23,210 nt of DNA from an uncultured Collinsella sp. (GCA_902489965.1 CABUCA010000031.1:1-23210); one strand, 5' to 3'; positions 6,917 to 21,613 are shown, counted from the stretch's first letter. Translations and numbers: made by a program. Notes: a model not told the origin generated them from the letters alone.

Positions 6917-9016
6917 TTAGGCGTTCTTGCTCATGACCTCGTCCACGATGGACTTGGGCGCGGGCTCATAAGAGTCGAACTGCATCGTGTAGGATGCACG
7001 GCCCTGGGTCTGGGAGCGAAGGTCGGTAGCGTAACCGAACATCTCGCCCAGCGGCACCTTGGCACGGATGAGCTTGCTGTTCTTGCGATCCTCCATGCCC
7101 TCGATCTTGCCGCGGCGACCGGAGAGGTTGCCCATAACGTCGCCCATGTACTGCTCAGGGGTCTCGACCTCGACAGCCATGATCGGCTCGAGCAGCTGCG
7201 GATCGGACTTCTTGAGGGCGTCCTTGATAGCCATGGAACCGGCGATCTTGAAGGCGGCCTCGGAGGAGTCGACCTCGTGGTAAGAACCGTCGAACAGGGT
7301 GACCTTAACGTCGAGGACCGGGAAGCCGGCGATAACACCGGTGTTCAGGGCCTCCTGGATGCCCTTGTCGATGGACGGGATGTACTCCTTGGGCACGACG
7401 CCGCCGACGATAGCGTTGACGAACTCGTAGCCGAAGCCCTCCTCCATCTTCTCGAGCTTGATGACGGCGTGGCCGTACTGACCGCGACCGCCGGACTGAC
7501 GGACGAACTTGCCCTCAGCCTTCTCGACGTCGTGACCAGCGGTCTCGCGGTAGGCAACCTGGGGCTTACCAACGTTAGCGTCAACCTTGAACTCGCGGAG
7601 CAGACGGTCGACGATGATCTCGAGGTGCAGCTCGCCCATGCCGGCGATGATGGTCTGGCCGGTCTCGTGGTTGGTGGACACCTGGAAGGTCGGGTCCTCC
7701 TCGGCGAGCTTGGTCAGAGCCAGGGACATCTTGTCCTGCTCGGCCTTGGTCTTGGGCTCGATGGCAACGTCGATAACGGGCTTAGCGAACTCAATCTTCT
7801 CGAGGACGATCTCCTTGCCCTCTTCGCACAGGGTGTCACCGGTGGTGGAGTTCTTGAAGCCGACGCAAGCGACGATGTCGCCGGCGGCAGCGTCGTCACG
7901 GTCGATACGCTCGGCGGCGTTCATCTCGAGGATCCGGCCGAGGCGCTCGCGCTGACCGTTGGAAGCGTTGACCACGTAGGAGCCGGACTCGGCGCGGCCG
8001 GAGTAAACGCGGACATAGGTGAGCTTACCGACGAACGGGTCGGTCATAATCTTGAAGACCAGGCCGGAGAAGGGCTCGTCGAAGGAAGGATGACGCTGGA
8101 TCTCCTCGCCGGTGTCCGGATCGGTACCGGTGACGGCCTCAACGTCGAGCGGGCTGGGCAGGTAGTCGACGACAGCGTCGAGCAGCTCCTGAACGCCCTT
8201 GTTCTTGTAGGCGGAGCCCACGAAGACGAGGTTGAGCTCGTTGGCCAGAACGCCCTTGCGCAGAGCGGCCTTGAGCTCCTCGACGGTGAAGTCCTCCTCC
8301 ATGAGGATCTTCTCCATGAGCTCGTCGTCAAAGCTGGCAGCAGCGTCAAGGAGCTCCTCGCGCTTGGTGGCAGCGATGTCGGCAAACTCAGCCGGGATCT
8401 CGTCCATCGGCTCGGGGTAGGTCATGCCCTTCTCGTCGGCCTTGAAGTCCCATGCAGTCATGGTGACCAGGTCGATGACGCCCCAGAAGTTGTCCTCGGC
8501 GCCCATCGGGACCTGAGCGGCCACGGCGTTAGCGTCGAGACGATCCTTCATGGTCTCGATAGCGTTGAAGAAGTCAGCGCCCACGCGGTCATACTTGTTG
8601 ATGAAGGCGATGCGGGGGACGTTGAAGGTAGAAGCCTGACGCCAAACGGTCTCAGACTGGGGCTGAACGCCGGCAACGGCGTCGAAGACGGCGACAGCGC
8701 CATCGAGAACGCGCAGGCAACGCTCGACCTCGGCGGTGAAGTCAACGTGGCCCGGGGTGTCGATGATCTGGATGCGGTAGTCCTTACCGTCCTTGTTCCA
8801 GAAGCACGTGGTAGCAGCGGAGGTAATGGTTACGCCGCGCTCCTGCTCCTGAACCATCCAGTCCATGGTGGCAGCGCCCTCATGGACCTCACCGATCTTG
8901 TGGGTCTTACCGGTGTAGTAAAGAATACGCTCGGTCGTGGTGGTCTTACCGGCATCGATGTGGGCCATGATGCCGATGTTACGGGTATCGGAAAGCTTGT
9001 ACTTAGGCTTAGCCAT
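6917..9016 (-). CDS. fusA: Elongation factor G
   Basis: The 699-residue translational GTPase drives translocation and, with ribosome recycling factor, splits ribosomes. The G domain shows AHIDAGKT at residues 18-25, DTPGH at 86-90 and NKYD at 140-143 (most EF-Gs have NKMD; the third position is variable). Domain II and the C-terminal domains, including RQSGGRGQYGH and the final GRASYTMQFDSYEPAP block, complete the normal length. An AAGGA site precedes the ATG by about 6 nt. rpsG ends 19 nt upstream. No tuf gene follows, unlike many str operons. Confidence 0.98.
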   Translation of the reverse strand: MAKPKYKLSDTRNIGIMAHIDAGKTTTTERILYYTGKTHKIGEVHEGAATMDWMVQEQERGVTITSAATTCFWNKDGKDYRIQIIDTPGHVDFTAEVERCLRVLDGAVAVFDAVAGVQPQSETVWRQASTFNVPRIAFINKYDRVGADFFNAIETMKDRLDANAVAAQVPMGAEDNFWGVIDLVTMTAWDFKADEKGMTYPEPMDEIPAEFADIAATKREELLDAAASFDDELMEKILMEEDFTVEELKAALRKGVLANELNLVFVGSAYKNKGVQELLDAVVDYLPSPLDVEAVTGTDPDTGEEIQRHPSFDEPFSGLVFKIMTDPFVGKLTYVRVYSGRAESGSYVVNASNGQRERLGRILEMNAAERIDRDDAAAGDIVACVGFKNSTTGDTLCEEGKEIVLEKIEFAKPVIDVAIEPKTKAEQDKMSLALTKLAEEDPTFQVSTNHETGQTIIAGMGELHLEIIVDRLLREFKVDANVGKPQVAYRETAGHDVEKAEGKFVRQSGGRGQYGHAVIKLEKMEEGFGYEFVNAIVGGVVPKEYIPSIDKGIQEALNTGVIAGFPVLDVKVTLFDGSYHEVDSSEAAFKIAGSMAIKDALKKSDPQLLEPIMAVEVETPEQYMGDVMGNLSGRRGKIEGMEDRKNSKLIRAKVPLGEMFGYATDLRSQTQGRASYTMQFDSYEPAPKSIVDEVMSKNA

Positions 9017-9035
9017 GTTAGTTCCTTACCTTAAC

Positions 9036-9509
9036 TTACCAACGATAGTGAGAGAACGCGCGGTTGGCCTCGGCCATCTTGAAGACGTCCTCACGCTTCT
9101 TGACGGAAGCGCCCAGGCCGTTGGAAGCGTCGAGGATCTCGTTGGCGAGACGCTCGGCCATGGTCTTCTCCTTGCGAGCGCGGGAGAAGTTGACGATCCA
9201 GCGGATACCCAGAGCGGTGGAACGACGGGAGTTGACCTCCATCGGGACCTGATAGGTAGCGCCACCGACACGCTTGGGCTTAACCTCGAGCGTGGGCTTG
9301 ACGTTGTCCATAGCCTTCTTGAAGGTAGCGAGAGCGTCGCCACCCTCGGACTTCTCGGCAACGATCTCGAAAGCGGTGTAAACGATGCGCTCAGCGGTGG
9401 CCTTCTTGCCGTCAAGAAGGACCTTGTTGATGAGCTGAGTCACCAGGCGGTTGTTGTAAACGGCGTCAGGCTGAACCTCACGACGATTAGCTGCTGCACG
9501 ACGCGGCAT
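9036..9509 (-). CDS. rpsG: 30S ribosomal protein S7
   Basis: The 157-residue protein begins MPRRAAANRREVQPD and contains the S7 blocks VTQLINKVLLDGKK, VGGATYQVP and EILDASN, ending AFSHYRW. S7 nucleates assembly of the 30S head. The ATG has an AAGGAG site 7 nt upstream. It is the second gene of the operon, 73 nt after rpsL and 19 nt before fusA. Confidence 0.98.
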   Translation of the reverse strand: MPRRAAANRREVQPDAVYNNRLVTQLINKVLLDGKKATAERIVYTAFEIVAEKSEGGDALATFKKAMDNVKPTLEVKPKRVGGATYQVPMEVNSRRSTALGIRWIVNFSRARKEKTMAERLANEILDASNGLGASVKKREDVFKMAEANRAFSHYRW

Positions 9510-9582
9510 GTGAAATCTCCTTAAGTGTCTACCGTGCGGCGCTTAGGCGGCACACGGCGAAAGTATCAAAACGTTATCTGGC

Positions 9583-9960
9583 TTATTTGGCCTTGGGGCG
9601 CTTAGCACCGTACTTGGAACGGGCCTGCATACGGTTCTGGACCGGAGCAGCGTCGTAGGCGCCACGGATGACGTGATAACGGACACCAGGGAGGTCACGG
9701 ACACGACCGCCGCGGACGAGCACGATGGAGTGCTCCTGCAGGTTGTGGCCCTCACCCGGGATGTAAGCGGTAACTTCGATGCCGTTGACAAGGCGAACAC
9801 GGGCAACCTTACGAAGAGCCGAGTTCGGCTTCTTGGGGCTCGTGGTGAAGACGCGGGTGCACACGCCGCGCTTCTGGGAGTTGTGCTGCAGAGCAGCGTT
9901 CTTGGACTTCTTGGGCACGGAACGACGGCCCTGGCGAACCAGCTGGTTAATAGTAGGCAA
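9583..9960 (-). CDS. rpsL: 30S ribosomal protein S12
   Basis: The 125-residue decoding-centre protein shows the S12 signatures QKRGVCTRV, TTSPKKPNSALRK and GEGHNLQEHS, and the C-terminus QARSKYGAKRP. The start codon is TTG (9960-9958) with GAAGGAG 6 nt upstream. Counting the start as residue 1, Lys43 in PKKPNS is the usual residue, but position 88 in GGRVRDLPGV is Arg (codon CGT) instead of the usual Lys. Arg at this position is a known streptomycin-resistance substitution in E. coli and Mycobacterium tuberculosis. The gene is the first of rpsL-rpsG-fusA-rpsJ and has a clear promoter upstream. Confidence 0.98.
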   Translation of the reverse strand: MPTINQLVRQGRRSVPKKSKNAALQHNSQKRGVCTRVFTTSPKKPNSALRKVARVRLVNGIEVTAYIPGEGHNLQEHSIVLVRGGRVRDLPGVRYHVIRGAYDAAPVQNRMQARSKYGAKRPKAK

Positions 9961-10053
9961 AGCGTACTCCTTCTCGAATGATTCCAGCTTTCTGTAAAGT
10001 GCAACGGCTTGAATCGAGGGGTCAGCATCCCCCTACGAAACACGCAGTTCGAT

Positions 10054-10082
10054 AGGATACGTGGCGTTAGCTGTGCCGTCAA
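10054..10082 (-). promoter_or_regulatory. Promoter of rpsL operon
   Basis: On the minus strand a -35 TTGACG (10082-10077) and -10 TATCCT (10059-10054) are separated by 17 nt. Transcription would start near 10047 and give a leader of about 87 nt before the rpsL TTG. This makes the str-type operon independent of rpoBC. Confidence 0.7.
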
Positions 10083-10136
10083 CAGACCACGCCGCCGGGC
10101 GTATCCCAAAAATGGCACATTTCCGCAAAGCCTACA

Positions 10137-10330
10137 CAAAAGGAATCCCCTCCTGTGCGCGGTGGCGGATTTCCGGGCCGGGCGGCACAGGGGTTAAGTT
10201 TGCTGCTCTACAGTCCTGGCTCGCACGGAGGCCACATTAAGTGGCCTCCGGCTCGTGCGGAACTCGCGACAAACTTAACCCCTGTGCCGCCCGGCCCGGG
10301 AATCCGACGTGCTCGTTGGGGCAACGTTCC
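10137..10330. repeat. 194-bp structured repeat element, copy A
   Basis: This copy aligns over its full length, without gaps, to copy B at 12182-12375. Its core is a 36-bp stem formed by 10167-10202 and 10270-10305, fully paired with one G-U type pair. The 67-nt loop holds a second hairpin (10227-10235 with 10241-10249, loop ATTAA). Outer bases GGAA and CCCC at 10142-10149 can pair with GGGG and TTCC at 10318-10330. The copies differ at 11 left-arm positions of the main stem; 8 are matched on the other arm so pairing is kept, and all 3 changes in the inner hairpin are matched. It sits between the sigma-module terminator and the rpsL promoter. No convincing protein is encoded. It may be a mobile-element-like repeat, a structured RNA, or both. 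Confidence 0.85.
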
Positions 10331-10333
10331 CTT

Positions 10334-10364
10334 CCAAATAGGGACAGGTTTATTATGGTCGGTT
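10334..10364. repeat. Inverted repeat, left end of sigma module
   Basis: This 31-bp sequence begins CCAAATAGGGACAGGTTTAT and matches the reverse complement of 12151-12181 in 28 of 31 positions. It lies 3 nt to the right of repeat copy A. With its partner it encloses the sigma and partner genes (10334-12181, 1848 bp). Confidence 0.8.
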
Positions 10365-10472
10365 TTATCTGGGGAAACGTCGCACTCCAGCGTTGATCTG
10401 CTCTCATCTGTCGCATGGAAATCGGCGGCGTCTTCGGAAGTATATCGCTCGGTCTAACCGTCCATTTAATGC
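10365..10472. other. Intergenic stretch without a recognised feature
   Basis: The 108 nt between the left inverted repeat and the terminator of the module contain no gene or site that I can support. Short open frames here have no start signal and no recognisable motif. Confidence 0.4.
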
Positions 10473-10506
10473 AAAATGGGCCGCCTCCCCTAGTAGGAAG
10501 CGGCCC
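10473..10506 (-). terminator. Intrinsic terminator after the anti-sigma-like gene
   Basis: An 11-bp stem (10478-10488 with 10496-10506) with one G-U pair has a 7-nt loop. On the minus strand it is followed by ATTTT, a short U tract. It lies 6 nt beyond the stop codon of the gene at 10513. Confidence 0.7.
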
Positions 10507-10512
10507 CAAATC

Positions 10513-11589
10513 TTACGAATAGACGATGGTAAAGGGTTCCGACGTTTCGGCGCCCCCTGTTGAAGTGCAGCGTGTGCCCTCAAGCGTTACTGAGACCACT
10601 TGGTCGACATCAATCAACTTCGTTGGCACCCAGATGTTCTCTCCGCTATTGCGCGTATAAGAAAAATATAAGTTGAACGCCCCTGCGTCGTCATCTTCGA
10701 TAATCTGCTCCGATCCATCCTTGTAGGTAACGGTCAACTTTTTCGTGACTGCGTCAATGCCCAGATCGTCGATGTGCGTCTGGATGGAAAACGGGCTGAT
10801 CTCGAGAGGCGAGTCATCGGAGCGGAGTTCCTTTGTATCGACGTACGCTCCAACGCTAAACTCGGGCGTCGATGCCTCGAACAGCTTCGCGTCCTCGCCT
10901 TCGCCCTCGGTCCACGAGATATTCCAGGTGACCGCATGTTGAAAACCTCGCTCGCGATCCATAGAAGCAAAGTACATCGTGCCATTAATGACAGTATCGC
11001 TTGATGTGTCCTTATCAATGGTGCAGCGTGTGTCAGCCCATTCCTCGCCGAAGTTCATGCCGGGCGTGCCGATGCCTTGTTCTTCTTCACCATAGAGAAC
11101 AAGTTCGCCTGTCTCTGCTGCCGGCTTGTAGTAGTTAACACCATTTGGATTGGACAACGTAAACGTCACGGCACCGCAACCGTTTTTATCGATAGCCATA
11201 TCATGAATGTCGAGTGTATAGCCGTTGCCCTCGACGGACAGATTGACCTTCTGGACTGTGCCCTCCAGGCTTTGGGGAGCGATGCCGTCACCAAACTCTC
11301 TGGTGTAGGTGTATTTAGTCCCCGATGAGCCACCGTTGGTCCAGGTAATGGAATCCCCATTGCCGTGATTTCCCCAGGCTAAGGCAAAATAGCTGGAATT
11401 GATAACGGCGTAGGCGACCCCTCCGGTCGCCAACACTCCGACAAGACATCCGATTACGGCAACATACAGAGGCTTCGCGTGGCCCTTTCGATGAAGCGGC
11501 TCACCCGCAGCGCTATTTAGGACGCGATCTGCAAGATCGCTATCGGCTTGGACGGACTCGAAGGCCTGCTTGATTTGGTTGGATTTCAC
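10513..11589 (-). CDS. Membrane-anchored partner of the ECF sigma factor, probable anti-sigma factor (DUF4179-like layout)
   Basis: The 358-residue protein has a short cytosolic N-terminus (residues 1-40), one transmembrane helix (about 41-63, LYVAVIGCLVGVLATGGVAY), and a large extracytoplasmic part of about 295 residues rich in alternating strands. This one-pass layout, encoded directly after and overlapping an ECF sigma gene, is typical of anti-sigma factors of the DUF4179 type, but I see no classical zinc-binding HxxxCxxC motif. The start is GTG (11589-11587) with GGAGG 6 nt upstream; the gene overlaps the sigma gene by 50 nt, so the two are probably translationally coupled. Two hand-counted 60-base stretches inside it have 30 and 29 G+C, lower than the surrounding ribosomal and polymerase genes. 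What it senses cannot be told from sequence. Confidence 0.7.
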   Translation of the reverse strand: MKSNQIKQAFESVQADSDLADRVLNSAAGEPLHRKGHAKPLYVAVIGCLVGVLATGGVAYAVINSSYFALAWGNHGNGDSITWTNGGSSGTKYTYTREFGDGIAPQSLEGTVQKVNLSVEGNGYTLDIHDMAIDKNGCGAVTFTLSNPNGVNYYKPAAETGELVLYGEEEQGIGTPGMNFGEEWADTRCTIDKDTSSDTVINGTMYFASMDRERGFQHAVTWNISWTEGEGEDAKLFEASTPEFSVGAYVDTKELRSDDSPLEISPFSIQTHIDDLGIDAVTKKLTVTYKDGSEQIIEDDDAGAFNLYFSYTRNSGENIWVPTKLIDVDQVVSVTLEGTRCTSTGGAETSEPFTIVYS

Positions 11590-12058
11590 GGTCGCCCTCC
11601 TCTAGGATGAACTTGAGTTTCGATCTGCCGCGAGCTAAACGCGTTCGAACTGTCGCGGCTGGTACGTGCAGCAACTCGGCAATCTCTGAAGTCGAGAAGC
11701 CCAGATAGTAAAAGAGCACGATGGGGATACGGAATCGTTCCGGAAGCCGCATGACATCTGACAGGACGGCCTTGGTCTCATCCTGCGCCGCCGAAAGCGA
11801 ATCGGCCAGGTTCTCAATATCCTCCACACGCCTCCATGGCTTTCGAAAGAGCGATTTGCATTCATTGATCGTGACCCGGATAAGCCAGCGACGAAGATGC
11901 TCCCAACTCTCAAATTGCGTATCGCTTTTGAGCAGCTTAAGAAAGACATCCTGGGCAACATCGTCGGCGTCGGCACAATCGCGCAGGTACGTCAATGCGA
12001 TCCGAAACACGACATCCCGGTGATCTTCGACCGCCTGTCTAAATGCCCGTTCTTCCAT
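11540..12058 (-). CDS. ECF-type RNA polymerase sigma factor
   Basis: The 172-residue protein has the two conserved sigma domains of ECF factors. Region 2 spans about residues 14-75, with the DADDVAQDVFLKLL segment that contacts core polymerase and the -10. Region 4 spans about 100-150, with the helix-turn-helix FSTSEIAELLHVPAATVRTRLARGRSKL cut here as FSTSEIAELLHV plus the following recognition helix. The ATG at 12058 is chosen because GGGAGG is 5 nt upstream; a GTG six bases earlier is less well spaced. A good ECF-type promoter lies about 50 nt upstream, suggesting self-activation. The 3' end overlaps the downstream membrane-protein gene by 50 nt. It is not one of the essential sigma factors and belongs to an inserted module between rpoC and rpsL. 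Confidence 0.88.
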   Translation of the reverse strand: MEERAFRQAVEDHRDVVFRIALTYLRDCADADDVAQDVFLKLLKSDTQFESWEHLRRWLIRVTINECKSLFRKPWRRVEDIENLADSLSAAQDETKAVLSDVMRLPERFRIPIVLFYYLGFSTSEIAELLHVPAATVRTRLARGRSKLKFILEEGDREIQPNQAGLRVRPSR

Positions 12059-12106
12059 AATCACCTCCCGGTGACGTTAATGATTCTTGATGAGGCCCTC
12101 ACCATA

Positions 12107-12135
12107 GATACGCTTTGACCGAACGGAATGTTTCA
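12107..12135 (-). promoter_or_regulatory. ECF-type promoter of the sigma module
   Basis: On the minus strand TGAAAC (12135-12130) and CGTATC (12112-12107) are spaced 17 nt apart. This closely resembles ECF promoters such as those of B. subtilis SigW (TGAAAC, then CGTA). It lies about 50 nt before the sigma ATG, as expected if the factor activates its own operon. Confidence 0.65.
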
Positions 12136-12150
12136 AATTCAAGCATGAAT

Positions 12151-12181
12151 AACCTACCAAAATAAACCTGTCCCTTTTTGG
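12151..12181. repeat. Inverted repeat, right end of sigma module
   Basis: The 31-bp partner of 10334-10364 (28 of 31 matched as reverse complement) includes AATAAACCTGTCCC. It directly abuts repeat copy B at 12182. Confidence 0.8.
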
Positions 12182-12375
12182 CAAAAGGAATCCCCTTCTG
12201 TGCGCGGGGGCAGATTCCCAGAACGGGCCGCCCGCTGTTTAAGTTTGCTGCTCTACAGTCCTGCGCAAGACGGAAAGCACATTAAGTGCTTTCCTTTGCG
12301 TGCGGAACTCGCGACAAACTTAAACAGCGGGCGGCCCGTTCCGGGAATCCGACGTGCTCGTCGGGGCAACGTTCC
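12182..12375. repeat. 194-bp structured repeat element, copy B
   Basis: This copy has the same length, orientation and architecture as copy A. The 36-bp main stem is formed by 12212-12247 and 12315-12350 with two A-C mismatches; the loop is again 67 nt. The inner hairpin is 12272-12280 with 12286-12294, loop ATTAA. Sequences conserved with copy A include the loop strings GCTGCTCTACAGTCCTG and GCGGAACTCGCGAC, the outer flank CAAAAGGAATCCCC and the right end GGGGCAACGTTCC. It lies between the rpoC terminator and the sigma promoter. Confidence 0.85.
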
Positions 12376-12380
12376 TCATC

Positions 12381-12417
12381 AAAAAAGACCCGCTCCCCTG
12401 TTGGGAAGCGGGTCTTT
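12381..12417 (-). terminator. Intrinsic terminator after rpoC
   Basis: A long stem pairs 12384-12398 with 12403-12417 (AAAGACCCGCT arm, one mismatch) around a short loop, and six A residues at 12381-12386 give a U tract on the minus strand. It lies 27 nt past the rpoC stop codon and 5 nt from repeat copy B. Confidence 0.85.
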
Positions 12418-12443
12418 GGAAGGACGGTTAACGCACTAGGAAA

Positions 12444-16919
<4,476 letters not shown>

Positions 16920-16925
16920 AGTCAA

Positions 16926-20417
<3,492 letters not shown>

Positions 20418-20490
20418 CAGGTTTTTCCTCCTTCACGGAAATGCTCGGTGGGTTGGCGAGGCATAGCTTCGCCAGTTATCGCAACCTAAT

Positions 20491-20518
20491 AGTTTATCAG
20501 GTAGCGACCGTTGGGCAA
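20491..20518 (-). promoter_or_regulatory. Likely rpoB promoter
   Basis: On the minus strand TTGCCC (20518-20513) and TAAACT (20496-20491) are 16 nt apart. Transcription would start near 20484, giving a leader of about 65 nt. Matches are moderate, but this is the best site between the galU terminator and rpoB. Confidence 0.5.
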
Positions 20519-20595
20519 GAAAAGCCTTGACGCGATTGAGTTTTTGGAGTAGCAAAGTTTTTCGGCAGAAAACACGCAGGTAGATATATGTGTAT

Positions 20596-20609
20596 CGAAC
20601 ACCTGTTCA
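20596..20609. promoter_or_regulatory. LexA (SOS box)-like palindrome upstream of rpoB
   Basis: The sequence CGAACACCTGTTCA fits the Gram-positive SOS box CGAAC-N4-GTTCG at 9 of its 10 defined positions, with a perfect GAAC-N4-GTTC core. It overlaps a second palindrome at 20603-20627 (CTGTTCA, 11 nt, TGAACAG). On the minus strand a possible -35 TTGTAG at 20638-20633 and A/T-rich ATATAT directly precede it. Function is inferred from motif only. Confidence 0.45.
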
Positions 20610-20652
20610 TATATTTTCTGTGAACAGAGAGTCTACAATCGAAGCTCTTATT

Positions 20653-20684
20653 AAAAACGGGCGCGAACCGAGGTCCGCGCCCGT
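20653..20684 (-). terminator. Intrinsic terminator after galU
   Basis: A 9-bp perfect stem (20657-20665 ACGGGCGCG with 20676-20684) with a 10-nt loop is followed on the minus strand by TTTTTAAT. It lies about 20 nt past the galU stop codon and separates galU from rpoB transcription. Confidence 0.88.
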
Positions 20685-20704
20685 AAATGTCGATGCCCGA
20701 AGGC

Positions 20705-21613
20705 TTATTTGCGCATCAAACCGCCGCGCTCGTCGATGGCGTCCCAGAAGGCGCCGGCAAAGCGAGGATCGTTTGCAGCCATGAGGGCGTTGGTGGCCAT
20801 CCAACCAGACGGGGTACCGGTATCGTAGCCCGACAGCGGGTCGATAACGACAGCGTACATGGCCTCGCGGTCGAGCGAGCGGGCCATGGCGTCGGTCAGC
20901 TGGATCTCGCCGCCCTTACCGGCCTGCTGATCGGCCAGCAGGTCCATGACCAACGGGCTCAGCAGGTAGCGACCAACGATGTACAGGTTGGACGGAGCCG
21001 CCTCGGGAGCGGGTTTCTCGACCAGACCACCGATGCGCCAAACGGCACCGGGCTCGTCATCGGCGGCATTCTCGAAGCCCTCGAGAGAGCCCACGCGATC
21101 GCCGGCGATGACGCCATAGCGGCTGACTTCCTCGGGAGCGCACGCGGCAACGGCGATAACCGAAGCGCCACCGTGCTCCTTGGAGACAGCGAGCATCTTG
21201 TCACAGATGTCGCGGTTGGGCACAACATAGTCGCCCAGAAGAACCAGGAAGTTCTCCCCTGCCACAGCGTCGGCAGCAGAGCGAATGGCGTGACCGAGGC
21301 CCTTGGGCTCGTACTGATAACGGAAGTCAACCGGCATACCGCCCGCATGGGCGACAGCGTCGGCGTAGGCGTCCTTACCGCGCTCGCGTAGCAGGTTCTC
21401 GAGCGAACGGTCGGGCTGGAAGTAGTTCAGCAGCTCGGGCTTGCCGGGCGAGGTAACGATGATGGCGTCGTCGACCTCCTCGGGGTCGAGCGCCTCCTCG
21501 ACGACATACTGGATGACCGGCTTGTCGAGAACCGGCAGCATCTCTTTGGGCGTGCACTTGGTGCCAGGCAGAAAACGCGTGCCAAGACCGGCGGCGGGGA
21601 TGATTGCCTTCAT
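20705..21613 (-). CDS. galU: UTP-glucose-1-phosphate uridylyltransferase (GalU)
   Basis: The 302-residue nucleotidyltransferase makes UDP-glucose from UTP and glucose-1-phosphate for cell-envelope sugars and galactose use. The signature MKAIIPAAGLGTRFLPGTKC with PKEMLPV follows at the N-terminus. YEPKGLGHAI, the GDY metal site in LLGDYVVPN, and GLVEKP are typical of GalU. The ATG at 21613 is chosen because the family N-terminus begins there; a TTG at 21622 is closer to the AAAGGA site (spacing from the ATG is about 12 nt), so the start is not certain. The gene stands alone between rplL and rpoB with its own promoter and terminator. Confidence 0.94.
   Translation of the reverse strand: MKAIIPAAGLGTRFLPGTKCTPKEMLPVLDKPVIQYVVEEALDPEEVDDAIIVTSPGKPELLNYFQPDRSLENLLRERGKDAYADAVAHAGGMPVDFRYQYEPKGLGHAIRSAADAVAGENFLVLLGDYVVPNRDICDKMLAVSKEHGGASVIAVAACAPEEVSRYGVIAGDRVGSLEGFENAADDEPGAVWRIGGLVEKPAPEAAPSNLYIVGRYLLSPLVMDLLADQQAGKGGEIQLTDAMARSLDREAMYAVVIDPLSGYDTGTPSGWMATNALMAANDPRFAGAFWDAIDERGGLMRK

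Noticed and set aside
6647..9034. An open frame of 795 codons on the plus strand opposite rpsJ and fusA
   Set aside because: It is the antisense shadow of fusA; composition is biased and no protein family is recognisable.
9532..9557. A hairpin in the rpsL-rpsG spacer as an S7 autoregulatory site
   Set aside because: Only a 5-bp CCGTG/CACGG stem is clear; the inner part pairs poorly and no likeness to the known S7 target could be shown.
10155..10457. Short open frames inside and beside the two 194-bp elements (also 12200-12439 and 10237-10509)
   Set aside because: They run through the stem arms, are partly similar only because the DNA is repeated, and the changes between copies preserve base pairing rather than amino acids.
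10137..12375. A CRISPR array
   Set aside because: There are only two long copies 2 kb apart, with genes between them and no short spaced repeats.
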